Source of the DNA: Sulfurovum sp. | GTDB taxonomy: Bacteria > Campylobacterota > Campylobacteria > Campylobacterales > Sulfurovaceae | Direction of reading: 5' to 3' | DNA: 64,000 nt | Assembly (NCBI RefSeq): GCF_015493435.1 | Contig: NZ_WGDD01000002.1 | Location: forward strand, 28,577 to 92,576 | In this document: positions 17,711-26,882 of the stretch, one piece after another | Numbering within the stretch: the first letter of the stretch is position 1 | Layout of the letters: every line of letters starts with the position of its first letter | The notes under the pieces: model-generated | What the model was told of the DNA's origin: nothing | Seen by the model: only the letters and a program-made list of their open reading frames with translations | Databases searched by the model: none | Position numbers and translations under genes: made by a program

Positions 17711-17787
17711 TGGGGTGGACGACGGGGCTCGAACCCGCGACAACCTGTGCCACAAACAGGTGCTCTACCAGCTGAACTACGTCCACC
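17711..17787 (-). tRNA. tRNA-His (anticodon GUG)
   Basis: Cloverleaf with encoded CCA; CCTGT/ACAGG stem encloses TTGTGGC, giving GUG. The extra 5' G (-1) opposite C73 that identifies tRNA-His is encoded at 17787. Confidence 0.95.
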
Positions 17788-17827
17788 ATCAATTGTTATA
17801 TTATACTGTCGATTTTAAATATCTGAA

Positions 17828-17904
17828 TGGTCGGAGTGAAAGGACTCGAACCTTCGACCCCCTGGTCCCAAACCAGGTGCGCTACCAGACTGCGCTACAC
17901 TCCG
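17828..17904 (-). tRNA. tRNA-Pro (anticodon UGG)
   Basis: A 77-nt cloverleaf with encoded CCA; CCTGG/CCAGG stem encloses TTTGGGA, giving UGG. It is the first gene of the five-tRNA transcript. Confidence 0.95.
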
Positions 17905-17944
17905 TTGACTTCAAATCCGAAGATCAGATTTAAAAAGGACTGCA

Positions 17945-17973
17945 ATTATAGTCAAAAGGTTTTGATTTGTCAA
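17945..17973 (-). promoter_or_regulatory. Perfect sigma70 promoter of the tRNA cluster
   Basis: On the minus strand TTGACA, a 17-base spacer and TATAAT match the full consensus. The start point would fall near 17938, about 35 bases before tRNA-Pro. The bases after the -10 box (TGCAGTCC) are GC-rich, as in stringently controlled stable-RNA promoters. Confidence 0.85.
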
Positions 17974-18098
17974 TAGTTATTATGAAATTTGTGTATTTTT
18001 TTGCTTTTTTACACAAATTACTCTTTTTAAAGAATGATTTCCTGCAAATATTTTCCGAACTCATGATAGAATCATTACTATCTATCTAAGGAGTGAGT

Positions 18099-19451
18099 AT
18101 GGCAAAAGCACGGTTTAGCCGGGTCGGATTTATTCTTGCTGCTGCAGGTGCAGCAGTAGGACTTGGGAATATATGGAAATTCCCCTATATTACAGGGTTG
18201 TACGGAGGCGGTGCCTTTGTTTTTGTTTACCTCATTACCGTGATGCTTATCGGGTTCTCTATTCTTGCTGCTGAAATGTTCATTGGATATAAAGGAGGGA
18301 AAGATGCTGTTACAAGTTTCGAACTGGTAGCCCCCGAAGGGAAAAAAAGCTGGAAATTTGCCGGGTTCATGTTCATAAGCGGTATGATCATCATGACCTT
18401 CTATTCCGTCGTGATCGGATGGATTTTTCACTATATCTACCTCTCTGCCAGCGGTGGCCTGCCGACCAGCATGGATGAGGCAAAAACCACTTTTGACACA
18501 CTTGTAGGTCTCTCTCCGCTTACTGCAACACTCTGGCATCTGCTTGCCACCGTTTTTGTTGCTGCTGTACTGATGGGCGGCATCAAAGCCGGTATTGAGA
18601 AAGCGAACCTTATTTTAATGCCTATGCTGATGGCCATCCTTCTCGGGCTGCTTATTTATGCGATGAACTTTGACGGATTTGGCAAAGCACTGGCTTTCAT
18701 GTTTGAACCGGACTGGAGCAAACTCAATTCAGAAGCGATCGTGAGAGCGGTCGGGCATGCTTTTTTCACACTTTCTATCGGTCTGGGAACCATGATCACC
18801 TATGCCGCCTCCATGAGCCATAAACAGTCTGTGTTCAAAGCCGCCTTCTGGGTCACCATGCTCGATACGTTGATCGCTTTGATCGCCGGGGTAATGCTGT
18901 ACAGTTTCATTTTTCAATTCCATGCCGAACCGGGGCAGGGTCCCGGACTTGTATTCAAAACACTTCCGGTTATTCTTACCCAGCTTGGAACAACCGGTAC
19001 CGTACTGGCAGCCATATTTTTTATTGCCCTGGCATTTGCAGGTCTTACTTCCGCCATTTCACTGACAGAACCCGCTGTCGAATATTTCATTCAGCGTTTT
19101 CACTGGAGCCGCCCCAAAGCAGTCATTGTCAATACAACACTCTACTTTATCATCGGTATCAGTGCCATTCTCAGCTACACTAAAACATATGGTGCAGCTT
19201 TCAGCATTGGGGGCACCCCGCTTTTTGACGCTTTTGAGTTCTCTACCGACTCTATTCTTTTGCCGCTCGGCGGTTTACTCATCGCCATTTTTGTAGGATA
19301 TGTCCTTCCTGAACACACCCGTGAAGAGATGAGGAAACACCACCGTGTTCCCCTGCGCTTTTACAAAATATGGCGCTTTAGCCTGCGATACATCGCCCCT
19401 GCCGCGATCATCTTTATGATGCTCAACAACTTTGGTATCATCAAGATATAA
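18099..19451 (+). CDS. Sodium-dependent transporter, SNF family
   Basis: Na+-coupled uptake of an amino acid or similar small molecule across the inner membrane. ATG at 18099 has AAGGAG five bases upstream; a GTG two codons earlier is less likely. The family signature is at the N-terminus: GFILAAAGAAVGLGNIWKFP, the unwound TM1 Na+/substrate site. About 11-12 hydrophobic segments follow through residue 445. Length (450) fits bacterial members. The gene stands alone; the substrate is not predictable. Confidence 0.92.
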   Translation: MAKARFSRVGFILAAAGAAVGLGNIWKFPYITGLYGGGAFVFVYLITVMLIGFSILAAEMFIGYKGGKDAVTSFELVAPEGKKSWKFAGFMFISGMIIMTFYSVVIGWIFHYIYLSASGGLPTSMDEAKTTFDTLVGLSPLTATLWHLLATVFVAAVLMGGIKAGIEKANLILMPMLMAILLGLLIYAMNFDGFGKALAFMFEPDWSKLNSEAIVRAVGHAFFTLSIGLGTMITYAASMSHKQSVFKAAFWVTMLDTLIALIAGVMLYSFIFQFHAEPGQGPGLVFKTLPVILTQLGTTGTVLAAIFFIALAFAGLTSAISLTEPAVEYFIQRFHWSRPKAVIVNTTLYFIIGISAILSYTKTYGAAFSIGGTPLFDAFEFSTDSILLPLGGLLIAIFVGYVLPEHTREEMRKHHRVPLRFYKIWRFSLRYIAPAAIIFMMLNNFGIIKI

Positions 19452-19631
19452 CTATATTCAGCGGCTGATTTGGAAGAAGAAAAATAACGGGGAAACCATT
19501 TGAAAGCAGGGTACGCTTCCTGACGGAACCTTGGATCCGGAAGAGTGATAAAGCGTAGATCCTCACTGAGGAAGATAGATGCATTTATAAACAAAATTTT
19601 AGTGATGGTCTTTTACGCTGTTTTGATATCA

Positions 19632-19651
19632 TAGGGCACGGTGCCGCCCTA
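19632..19651. terminator. GC-rich hairpin between the SNF transporter and purM
   Basis: TAGGGC and GCCCTA pair around an internal GGCAC/GTGCC alternative, 8 bases beyond the purM stop in a convergent gap. Two further weak hairpins lie at about 19507-19570. A bidirectional terminator or a REP-like element is likely. Confidence 0.45.
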
Positions 19652-19658
19652 CGCGTAG

Positions 19659-20654
19659 TTAAACGAGATCTACGCCTTTTTCACCGTGAACCAGTGAACC
19701 AATGACATATCCGTCTGTATTGGCAAGTACAGCATTTACATCTTCAGGTTCAACGACCCATACCATGCCTACGCCCATATTGAAGGCTCTGAACATTTCT
19801 TCTTCATCCACATACTGGCCCATGAATTTGAAGATCGGAAGCACACGGATATCATCCTTTTTTACAATGGCTCGCATACCATCGGGAAGTACTCTGGGGA
19901 GATTCTCGACAATTCCGCCTCCCGTAATGTGTGCGAGTGCTTTAATGTGTGCCTTGTTTGCCTTGTACTCTTTTACATAGATGCGTGTGGGTTCCAACAG
20001 CGTATCGCGCAGAGGTTTTCCTTCAAACTCTGTTTCAAGATTCATTCCGAGCTTCTCAAAAAAGAGTTTTCGTACCAGGGAATAGCCGTTGGAATGCACT
20101 CCCGAACTTGGCATAGCGATGAGTACCTGCCCCTCTTTGACATTGGCGACCGTATCCATCTCGGAACGCTCAGCGATCCCTACAGCGAAACCAGCAAGAT
20201 CAAAATCGTTCTCCGAGTACATTCCCGGCATTTCAGCTGTTTCCCCGCCTACCAATGCACATTCCGAACGCCTGCATCCTTCAGCGATCCCGGCGACAAC
20301 ATCTTTGGCATTCTCCGGCAGCAGCTTTCCTGTCGCATAGTAGTCCAGAAAGAACATCGGGACACCGTTGTTGCAAATAAGATCATTGACGCACATTGCT
20401 ACCAGATCGATGCCTACAGTATCGAGTCTGCCGCTCTCAATAGCGATTTTAAGTTTTGTTCCCACTCCGTCCGTTGCCGAGAGGATAACGGGCTCTTTGT
20501 AGCCGGAAGGCAGGGCATAGGCACCGGCGAACGATCCTATACCGCCGATTACATTGCTGTCAAATGTTGATTTGACATCTGCCTTGATCGCTTCTACAAA
20601 CTCATTCCCCGCATCAATATCGACACCGGCATCTTTATATGAAATATTTGACAT
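19659..20654 (-). CDS. purM: Phosphoribosylformylglycinamidine cyclo-ligase
   Basis: ATP-dependent ring closure giving AIR in purine synthesis. The 331-residue protein starts MSNISYKDAGVDI behind GAAGGAA. Conserved blocks include SATDGVGTKLKIA near 58, VAMCVNDLICNNGVPMFFLDY near 83, LVGGETAEMPGMY near 133 and ALAHITGGGIVENLPRVLP near 241. The small membrane protein gene ends just upstream on the same strand (gap 3 bases). Confidence 0.97.
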   Translation of the reverse strand: MSNISYKDAGVDIDAGNEFVEAIKADVKSTFDSNVIGGIGSFAGAYALPSGYKEPVILSATDGVGTKLKIAIESGRLDTVGIDLVAMCVNDLICNNGVPMFFLDYYATGKLLPENAKDVVAGIAEGCRRSECALVGGETAEMPGMYSENDFDLAGFAVGIAERSEMDTVANVKEGQVLIAMPSSGVHSNGYSLVRKLFFEKLGMNLETEFEGKPLRDTLLEPTRIYVKEYKANKAHIKALAHITGGGIVENLPRVLPDGMRAIVKKDDIRVLPIFKFMGQYVDEEEMFRAFNMGVGMVWVVEPEDVNAVLANTDGYVIGSLVHGEKGVDLV

Positions 20655-20657
20655 ACT

Positions 20658-20873
20658 CTATTCCTTCGTTTCTTGGCATTTACAAGGCGGGAATATGCTT
20701 TTCAAAATGAGCAGTCCAGGACAAAAACCTGTCAATCCCGCAATCATCAGCATCACCATCATTGCCAGCATTACAATAAATGCAGCCGCAAACATTTTGG
20801 AGCCGGCCAGCCCCATAATCAGCCCAAGTATAATTGCCTGGACGATCCTCTGCATTCTTTCAGCGCATAACAT
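20658..20873 (-). CDS. DUF2892-type inner membrane protein (YgaP-like transmembrane domain)
   Basis: 71 residues with two transmembrane helices (about 10-33 and 35-58), a short loop and a Cys-containing tail (PPCKCQETKE); GFCPGLL lies in the second helix end, as in YgaP-type domains. The start has AAGGAT ten bases upstream. The function is unknown. It directly precedes purM, so the two are probably co-transcribed. Confidence 0.72.
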   Translation of the reverse strand: MLCAERMQRIVQAIILGLIMGLAGSKMFAAAFIVMLAMMVMLMIAGLTGFCPGLLILKSIFPPCKCQETKE

Positions 20874-20912
20874 TTAAAATCCTTGTAAAATTTTGGTGCA
20901 TTATAGCAAAAA

Positions 20913-21227
20913 CTAACTTCTAAGCTTCCGCCCCAGTTTTGCTTCAACGGAACCGACTTTTTTGTTCAGACGTCCCACCGGCCCCTCCCTCCAGTCGATC
21001 TTTATGGAACTGTAAATACGCCCGCAGTCTTTCTGAAGCTCCGTATAGGCAGCAGAGATCACCGCCATAACCTCATCAACTGTTTCCCCTTCAATAATCG
21101 TACCCATGGGTGTAAGCTGATATTCCAGACCGCTTCTGTCTACAATATCCAATACTCTTGCGACAAAAGCGCTTTTACTTTGTGTCTGTTCCGTAGGGAA
21201 CATCGAAAACTCTACTAACGCTGACAT
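20913..21227 (-). CDS. Thiamine-binding protein of the MTH1187/YkoF family
   Basis: 104 residues. The family forms ferredoxin-like oligomers; the signature parts are EFSMFPTEQ at the N-terminus and LEYQLTPMGTIIEGE near 34. Members bind thiamine or related pyrimidines in the cytoplasm and are thought to buffer or salvage them. The gene is divergent from the flavoprotein gene with 36 bases between starts. No TPP riboswitch fits in that gap. Confidence 0.85.
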   Translation of the reverse strand: MSALVEFSMFPTEQTQSKSAFVARVLDIVDRSGLEYQLTPMGTIIEGETVDEVMAVISAAYTELQKDCGRIYSSIKIDWREGPVGRLNKKVGSVEAKLGRKLRS

Positions 21228-21263
21228 ATAACTCCTTTTATTATCAAAAAGCTATAATATCTT

Positions 21264-22487
21264 ATGAATAATAAACCTATGATAATTATCGGTGCCGGAG
21301 CAAGTGGACTTATTGCCGCTGTTACCTCTGCAAGAGCAGGGCAGAGGGTACTCCTACTTGAACAAAACAGCAAAATAGGCAAAAAGATACTCGTCTCCGG
21401 AAACGGACAATGCAACATAGACAACAGGGACATCAGTACAAACCGTTTTCATTCCCAAAACCCCGACTTCATTAAAGCAGTGTTCAAAGACTACGGATTT
21501 GACACAGTAAAAAAGTTTTTCACATCCATTGGACTTGAACTCACAGAAGGGAAGGACGGCAAAATGTTTCCTATGTCCTTACAGGCAGGCAGTGTTGTGG
21601 AACTTCTTGAATATGAAGCAAAGCGGGTAGGGGTGGAGATCGTTTGTGACTGTACTGTAACCTCCATACGCAAAGACGCAGATATTTTTGTACTGGAAAC
21701 TTCACAGGGTACAAAAATGTGCAGGAAACTGCTGCTGGCTTCCGGTTCGGCGGCAGCACCGCAACTTGGCGGCTCCAGTTCCGGTTATGCATTTGCTGCA
21801 AGACTGGGACATACCCTCATACCGCACCATCCTTCTCTTGTACAGCTGTGCTCAGAAGATACCTGGGTCAAAGCCTGCGCAGGGGTAAAAGTAGCCGGGT
21901 TGGCACAACTCTATGCCAATGGCGAGTATATCATCGAAAAAAAAGGTGATCTGCTTTTTACAAACTACGGCATAAGCGGACTTGCCATTCTTGACCTCAG
22001 CCGGGAAGCAAGTACCAGGCTGTCCCACTTTGACTACTGTGAACTCAGCCTTGACCTCATCCCAAACCTGAGTAAAGAAAAATTGACCAGCCTGCTGCTT
22101 GGAAGAATCCGGAAAGAGAGTGAAAAACCTCTTGCCCTCTGGCTACAAGGCATTCTCAATAAAAAACTTGTTCCGGTAATCATCGAACAATCCAAATGCC
22201 GGGCGAAAACTGAACAAGAACTCGGCAGAAAAGATATCAACAAACTTGTTCACTCCATCAAAAAACTCAAACTGAACATTAGCGATACCAGAGGTTTCAG
22301 GGGGGCCGAAGTTTCTACAGGCGGTATAGATACAAGTGAAGTAAATCCACATACCATGGAGTCAAAACTGACATCCGGCCTTTTCTTTGCAGGGGAAATA
22401 CTCGATGTAGACGGTGACAGGGGAGGGTTCAATTTCCATTTTGCCTGGGTTACAGGAATGCGTGCGGGAAAATTAGGTAGAAAATGA
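21264..22487 (+). CDS. HI0933-family NAD(P)/FAD-dependent oxidoreductase (BaiN-like)
   Basis: 407 residues with an N-terminal FAD-binding GAGASGLIAAVTSARAG (residues 8-24) and ILVSGNGQCNIDN near 46, typical of this flavoprotein family. The C-terminal block GGIDTSEVNPHTMESKLTSG and FAGEILDVDGDRGGFNFHFA closes the FAD site. The physiological substrate of the family is unclear in most bacteria. It is monocistronic, ending before tRNA-Val. Confidence 0.9.
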   Translation: MNNKPMIIIGAGASGLIAAVTSARAGQRVLLLEQNSKIGKKILVSGNGQCNIDNRDISTNRFHSQNPDFIKAVFKDYGFDTVKKFFTSIGLELTEGKDGKMFPMSLQAGSVVELLEYEAKRVGVEIVCDCTVTSIRKDADIFVLETSQGTKMCRKLLLASGSAAAPQLGGSSSGYAFAARLGHTLIPHHPSLVQLCSEDTWVKACAGVKVAGLAQLYANGEYIIEKKGDLLFTNYGISGLAILDLSREASTRLSHFDYCELSLDLIPNLSKEKLTSLLLGRIRKESEKPLALWLQGILNKKLVPVIIEQSKCRAKTEQELGRKDINKLVHSIKKLKLNISDTRGFRGAEVSTGGIDTSEVNPHTMESKLTSGLFFAGEILDVDGDRGGFNFHFAWVTGMRAGKLGRK

Positions 22488-22599
22488 AACAGGTACAGTT
22501 CAATTAAACGTACATTTCGACTTACATTGGATGACAAGTCTGGTAATACTAAGTAGCTGTGAAATCTAAGGAAAGTCCCTATATAGAGTACTTTATGAG

Positions 22600-22675
22600 T
22601 GGTGATCACGATTGGACTTGAACCAACGACCACTACCATGTCAAGGTAGTGCTCTACCAACTGAGCTACGCGATC
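22600..22675 (-). tRNA. tRNA-Val (anticodon GAC)
   Basis: A 76-nt cloverleaf with encoded CCA; acceptor GATCGCG pairs with CGTGATC (one G-U), and CTACC/GGTAG encloses TTGACAT, giving GAC. A TATAAT box on the minus strand at 22693-22698 is well placed as its -10 element. Confidence 0.95.
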
Positions 22676-22701
22676 ACATTTTGTAGGATGGCATTATAGC
22701 C

Positions 22702-22725
22702 AAGAGATACTTAAAAATATCTCTT
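22702..22725. terminator. Inverted repeat at the end of the Sel1 gene
   Basis: AAGAGATA and TATCTCTT form a perfect 8-bp inverted repeat over the stop codon of the Sel1-repeat gene and just upstream of the tRNA-Val -10 box. It may end the upstream transcript. Confidence 0.4.
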
Positions 22726-23368
22726 AATTGTTTTGACAGGCCCAACTGTTCTCTTTGCAAAGCCGATCCAGATAGGGTGAAGCTTCCGTTCGGCCCTGTA
22801 AAAGTGCCGCTTTCAGGTTTTTATAGGCTTTGATCTTGTTGCTGGGGATTCCTTTCCCCCAGGCATACATCAAGGCAACATTGATCTGTGCCGCACTGTC
22901 ACCCATTTTTGCAGCTTTTTTAAAAAGTTCAAATGCTTTGATCTTGTTTTTCTCGACTCCCCTGCCGGTCAGATAAAGCAAAGCAAGATTATTGACAGCT
23001 TCTTTCTGTCCTCCTGCTGCGGCCTTTTCATACCAGTATTTCACCCGTTTCATTGCACGGGGATCCTCTTTGTCCGGTCTCTGGGAAATAAGTTTTGCCA
23101 GGTTGTACTGGGCTTCTGCATTATTTTGTTCTGCAGCTTTTTTGTACCATGCCATTGCCTGGTACATATCTTTCTTGACACCTTTGCCATTGGCATAGAT
23201 CAGACCGACATTGAACTGTGCCTTGGGATGTCCCTCTTTAGCCAACACATAAAAAGCATCAAGTGCTTTGATATAGTTTCCCTGTTCATAATCTGCCACT
23301 GCACTTTCGAATTCTCCTGCCCAAAGTCCTGTAGCAAGCAGGATAACCCATAAAAATTTCATCTTCAT
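22724..23368 (-). CDS. Secreted Sel1-repeat (TPR-like) protein
   Basis: 214 residues. A signal peptide (1-17, cleavage near GLWA-GEF) is followed by five Sel1-like repeats of about 36 residues, with units such as KAQFNVGLIYANGKGV and EAVNNLALLYLTGRGVEKN. Two Cys near the C-terminus could form a disulfide, as in HcpA-type proteins of Helicobacter. The role is probably protein-protein contact in the periplasm. The gene lies 4 bases behind dapF on the same strand. Confidence 0.85.
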   Translation of the reverse strand: MKMKFLWVILLATGLWAGEFESAVADYEQGNYIKALDAFYVLAKEGHPKAQFNVGLIYANGKGVKKDMYQAMAWYKKAAEQNNAEAQYNLAKLISQRPDKEDPRAMKRVKYWYEKAAAGGQKEAVNNLALLYLTGRGVEKNKIKAFELFKKAAKMGDSAAQINVALMYAWGKGIPSNKIKAYKNLKAALLQGRTEASPYLDRLCKENSWACQNN

Positions 23369-23372
23369 TCCT

Positions 23373-24119
23373 TTAAATCAGCGTTTCAGCCAGAAAAGTT
23401 TTTGTCACCTTCCCGCCAAAGCGGTAAAGCCCGTTTTCATAACTTACATAAAGCTCATCACCGCTTTTGGGGTAAACCCGCACCTGTTCACCCACTTTAC
23501 CTTCTCGATGCAGACGGATGAAACAGGCTACCATACCCGTTCCGCATGCCAGGGTTTCATCCTCCACCCCTCGCTCATACGTCCGAACATACATTGTCCC
23601 GTCTTCAAAACGGCAAATATTGACATTGGCATTGTATTTTTCCCTGAGCCTGCGTGCCTCGGCAAGATCAAAAGTATCAATATTTTCCCTGACGGCAATA
23701 AGATGCGGTACACCGGAATCTATCAGCCACCACCTTTCACCTTCTTCATCAATATCATCCCGCAGGATTTTTGGTTCAACCATATCACTGACAACATAGA
23801 GTCCGTTGATCGTGGCACGGATCACACCTGCTCCGGTCAGGAATTCTGCTTGACCTTCTTTGCAAATACCTTTTTCATGGGCAAAGTGCGCCACAGCCCG
23901 GCTGGCATTCCCGCACATAGCTGCCCTGGAACCGTCAGAGTTGTAAAACTCCCATTCAAAATCATACTGTCTGTGCGGGAGTACCACTACCATACCGTCC
24001 GCACCTACACCATTCTGCCGATGACACAGTTTTTGGGCCAATTCCGACCTGTCTGCATGTTCCTGTGCAATGAAAATAACAAAATCATTGCCATTGGCTG
24101 AATATTTGGTTACTGTCAT
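23373..24119 (-). CDS. dapF: Diaminopimelate epimerase
   Basis: Converts LL- to meso-diaminopimelate for peptidoglycan and lysine. The two catalytic Cys lie in MCGNASRAVAHFA near residue 74 and LACGTGMVACF near 190. The N-terminus TKYSANGNDFVIF is the usual substrate-binding start. The length of 248 residues is normal for Campylobacterota. The start overlaps the coaE stop by 4 bases (ATGA). Confidence 0.95.
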   Translation of the reverse strand: MTVTKYSANGNDFVIFIAQEHADRSELAQKLCHRQNGVGADGMVVVLPHRQYDFEWEFYNSDGSRAAMCGNASRAVAHFAHEKGICKEGQAEFLTGAGVIRATINGLYVVSDMVEPKILRDDIDEEGERWWLIDSGVPHLIAVRENIDTFDLAEARRLREKYNANVNICRFEDGTMYVRTYERGVEDETLACGTGMVACFIRLHREGKVGEQVRVYPKSGDELYVSYENGLYRFGGKVTKTFLAETLI

Positions 24120-24787
24120 GAAAAATCCTTTTTTATGTGCTGAATCACAGAGATCACTTCTTTATTCAACTGCTGTTCATCTCCGCTATTGTCTATCAGA
24201 TAATCCGCCTGATTGCGTTTCTGTTCCATATCCATTTGTGCCTCAATGCGGCGCAGGACTGCCTCTTTGGAAACGCTATCCCGCTGCATAGCTCTTTCTA
24301 TCTGTTGCTGCTGTGAGGCATAGACAACGATTACTCTGCCAATATTATAGCGGCCTGTTTCAAAAAAAAGAGGTATATCGACCAGATACGGTTTCTTCTT
24401 CTGATCTTCAATATCTGAAAGACGCAGGATTTCATCGAAAATCAGGGGATGCAGCAGTGCTTCCAGTACTTTACGCTTTTGTGTTTGGGCAAAAATAATC
24501 CTGCCCAGTATGGCTCTGTTCACTTTGCCGTTTTGAAGTACTTCATCACCAAAAAGCCGTGCGACTTCGAACGATACATCATCAAGTATCTGATGTGCGA
24601 TCCTATCAGCATCAATGACAACAAAGCCTGCCGAAACAAACTGTGCTGCTACGGTACTTTTTCCTGTTGCTATGCCTCCGGTAAGGGCAACGGCATATTT
24701 GAAAGGTTGTTGCTGGTCCTGCACTTCATCTCCGTTTATCAGTTGTTTGTTTCCTGCCCCATTGATTGCCTGTACGGCTTCATTCAC
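24116..24787 (-). CDS. coaE: Dephospho-CoA kinase
   Basis: Last step of coenzyme A synthesis. The P-loop GGIATGKSTVA is at about residue 37, and later DADRIAHQIL and DIPLFFETG match the family. The first 27 residues (Gln-rich) precede the usual start of the fold; a shorter product from a later codon is possible but no internal ATG lies before the P-loop. A palindrome CTGCG-TTA-CGCAG and a duplicated hairpin element lie directly upstream. Confidence 0.92.
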   Translation of the reverse strand: MNEAVQAINGAGNKQLINGDEVQDQQQPFKYAVALTGGIATGKSTVAAQFVSAGFVVIDADRIAHQILDDVSFEVARLFGDEVLQNGKVNRAILGRIIFAQTQKRKVLEALLHPLIFDEILRLSDIEDQKKKPYLVDIPLFFETGRYNIGRVIVVYASQQQQIERAMQRDSVSKEAVLRRIEAQMDMEQKRNQADYLIDNSGDEQQLNKEVISVIQHIKKDFS

Positions 24788-24830
24788 TGCGTTACGCAGG
24801 GGGTACTTCCTTCCTTTCGTCTAGGGGCGT

Positions 24831-24873
24831 ACCGCTCCGGTTTCGAAGCTGCAAATGACAAGCAGTTGTCATT
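24831..24873. repeat. 43-bp direct repeat, copy 1
   Basis: Begins ACCGCTCCGGTTTCGAAGCT and ends AATGACAAGCAGTTGTCATT. Identical to copy 2 except for one base. It lies between coaE and the L,D-transpeptidase gene. Confidence 0.8.
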
Positions 24874-24905
24874 ATTGTTCTGGCCTCCGCGGGTCGCTCT
24901 GCTCC

Positions 24906-24948
24906 ACCGCTCCGGTTTCGAAGCTACAAATGACAAGCAGTTGTCATT
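24906..24948. repeat. 43-bp direct repeat, copy 2, with 10-bp stem
   Basis: Same sequence as copy 1 with one change (G to A at base 21). Here the palindrome is extended: CAAATGACAA and TTGTCATTTG (24927-24936 and 24941-24950) pair around GCAG. It sits 12 bases beyond the L,D-transpeptidase stop and may end that transcript. Confidence 0.8.
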
Positions 24949-24961
24949 TGCTTAACGCTTC

Positions 24962-26638
24962 TCACCATTTTCTTAGGGAGGCTGTCATTAGGGTATCGTA
25001 CTTATAGATATCATCCCGGAATTGCAGCTGTCCGTCATTGCCGACCCAGGCGGTAAGATAGATCACATCCACAGGAATCGTATTTTCCAGTGAAATATAG
25101 GTATTCTTCTTGGTTTTGAGTATCTTTGCAGCTTTATCCAGTTTGATATTCGGGTTGAAGGCAGCCACTGTTTTAAGCATCTCCCTCGGATTTTCCAGGC
25201 GGATACAGCCGTGGCTGTAGGCTCTTTTATGTCTTTTAAACAGGTATTTGGTCGGTGTATCGTGCATATAGACATGAAACTGGTTCGGAAAAAGGAACTT
25301 GATGCGGCCCAGTGCATTTTTGTTTCCCGGTCTCTGGGCAAAACGGTACGGTACTGTTTTGCTGTACCGGTACTGTCCCCAGTTCACCGATCCTGCGCTG
25401 ACTTTTTGTGCATCACTCCCCCAGCCGGTATAGATATCGATCCCCTGTCGTGCCATTGATTGGGGATTTCTCAGCAGTTTGGGGATCATCTCTTTCTGAA
25501 TGATACTTTTCGGTACATTCCAGTAAGGATTAAGTACTACACTTTTTACGCGGTTGGAGAAGATAGGAGTAGGGTGGTTGCGTTTCCCTACAATGACCTT
25601 CATGGTCATTTTTACTTTCCCGTTCACCAGATAGTAAAGCCGGAAAGCCGGGATATTGATGATAATATGCCGGCTGTCCGGTCTCTTATGCAGCCATTTG
25701 ATACGATCCAGGTTGATCTTGATCGTATTGATACGGTCGTCTATGGTCCGGTTGAGGGAGCGAAGGGTATTTTTCCCTATGATACCGTTGGGTACAAGGC
25801 CGTTTCGTTTTTGAAAACGGATCACTGCTTTTTTCAGACAGTTGTCATACAGTGTACTCTCTTCGCTTTCATCACAGGGCTTATAGTCACCGGTGATCAG
25901 AAGGTGTTCCCGAATAAGGGGTACAGAGGGATGGCTTCTTCCCGGCTTGAGTGTTCCTTTCAGGGAAATATAGGGCCATCCTCCATTTTCTTTTATGTCA
26001 ATATACCGGTCCAGTGCCTTTCGCAATGCCCTGTAATGATATTTTTTTGGTTCTGCTTCCTGAAATGCTTTTTTCAGATTTCCGAGAATCACAGCATTTT
26101 CCATGACATCCAAAGGACTGTTATCAGGTTTGTATGTGATCCAGCCTGCAGTAATCGCAGAAACCCGAAGATTGGCGAGACGCGCCTGAAATGCACCCCA
26201 GTTAATACTGCCGTAAATGACATAATTGGCATATTCTTCATAGAGCTGGCTCATTTTGAATTCCCAATTGATCTTCTGCACGATACTGCTTGGGTAGTCA
26301 TAGAGTTGATGCATCTCTGCTTCGAGAGAAAGGGTATTCCGATAGAGATTGGTCGTTCTCTCCAAAGATTTATCAGATTTGATGATATCAAAGAGTTCCT
26401 GACTTAGCCTCGAGGGCTTGTCTTTTTTGATCCAGACGGGAATGTAGAACAGCTCTGTATAGAGCTTTTTGAGAAAACTTTTGCCAGACTCCGGTTTCAG
26501 TGCTGTGATCATCATGTCTGACACGGTTTCGCTGAAAGTAATATTGGAGGATTTTGCGACCGCAGCAGATGAACATAGCAAAAGTGAGATCAGCACAGCA
26601 CCGATGATAAAACGAAGCAAGCTTCCTGTCTGTTTCAT
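24962..26638 (-). CDS. L,D-transpeptidase with peptidoglycan-binding domain (YcbB/LdtD type)
   Basis: Periplasmic enzyme that forms 3-3 peptidoglycan cross-links. The 558-residue form starting MKQTGSLL is preferred, with GGGG upstream; it has a signal peptide (about 1-28, ending SSAAVA). A scaffold domain is followed by a PG-binding domain near 245-305 (LIREHLLITGDYKP to NGIIGKNTLRSLN). The YkuD catalytic domain has HVYMHDTPTK near 445 and SHGCIRLENP near 470, with the catalytic Cys. It is monocistronic. Confidence 0.93.
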   Translation of the reverse strand: MKQTGSLLRFIIGAVLISLLLCSSAAVAKSSNITFSETVSDMMITALKPESGKSFLKKLYTELFYIPVWIKKDKPSRLSQELFDIIKSDKSLERTTNLYRNTLSLEAEMHQLYDYPSSIVQKINWEFKMSQLYEEYANYVIYGSINWGAFQARLANLRVSAITAGWITYKPDNSPLDVMENAVILGNLKKAFQEAEPKKYHYRALRKALDRYIDIKENGGWPYISLKGTLKPGRSHPSVPLIREHLLITGDYKPCDESEESTLYDNCLKKAVIRFQKRNGLVPNGIIGKNTLRSLNRTIDDRINTIKINLDRIKWLHKRPDSRHIIINIPAFRLYYLVNGKVKMTMKVIVGKRNHPTPIFSNRVKSVVLNPYWNVPKSIIQKEMIPKLLRNPQSMARQGIDIYTGWGSDAQKVSAGSVNWGQYRYSKTVPYRFAQRPGNKNALGRIKFLFPNQFHVYMHDTPTKYLFKRHKRAYSHGCIRLENPREMLKTVAAFNPNIKLDKAAKILKTKKNTYISLENTIPVDVIYLTAWVGNDGQLQFRDDIYKYDTLMTASLRKW

Positions 26639-26882
26639 AAAAAACCCCATTAAAAATAAAAAATACTGAAGCAGAGTATAGCAAAACTTTACAAAAAGCT
26701 TATTTTTATACAGTAAAGGGACGACCTGCTAAAAATAGAAATTCAACGAATGCTGAAAAATATTGTTTTAATTTTTAACATTTGCATACACCGGTACAAA
26801 ATCATGCATTAATCTTATATTAATCTCTTACGATTATACTTCCACTACATTCAGTAATTTTTAAATAAAAAAGGATACTAAA

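Noticed and set aside
24787..24961. CRISPR-like repeat-spacer array near coaE
   Set aside because: Only two copies, an internal palindrome of hairpin type, no cas genes and no further units.
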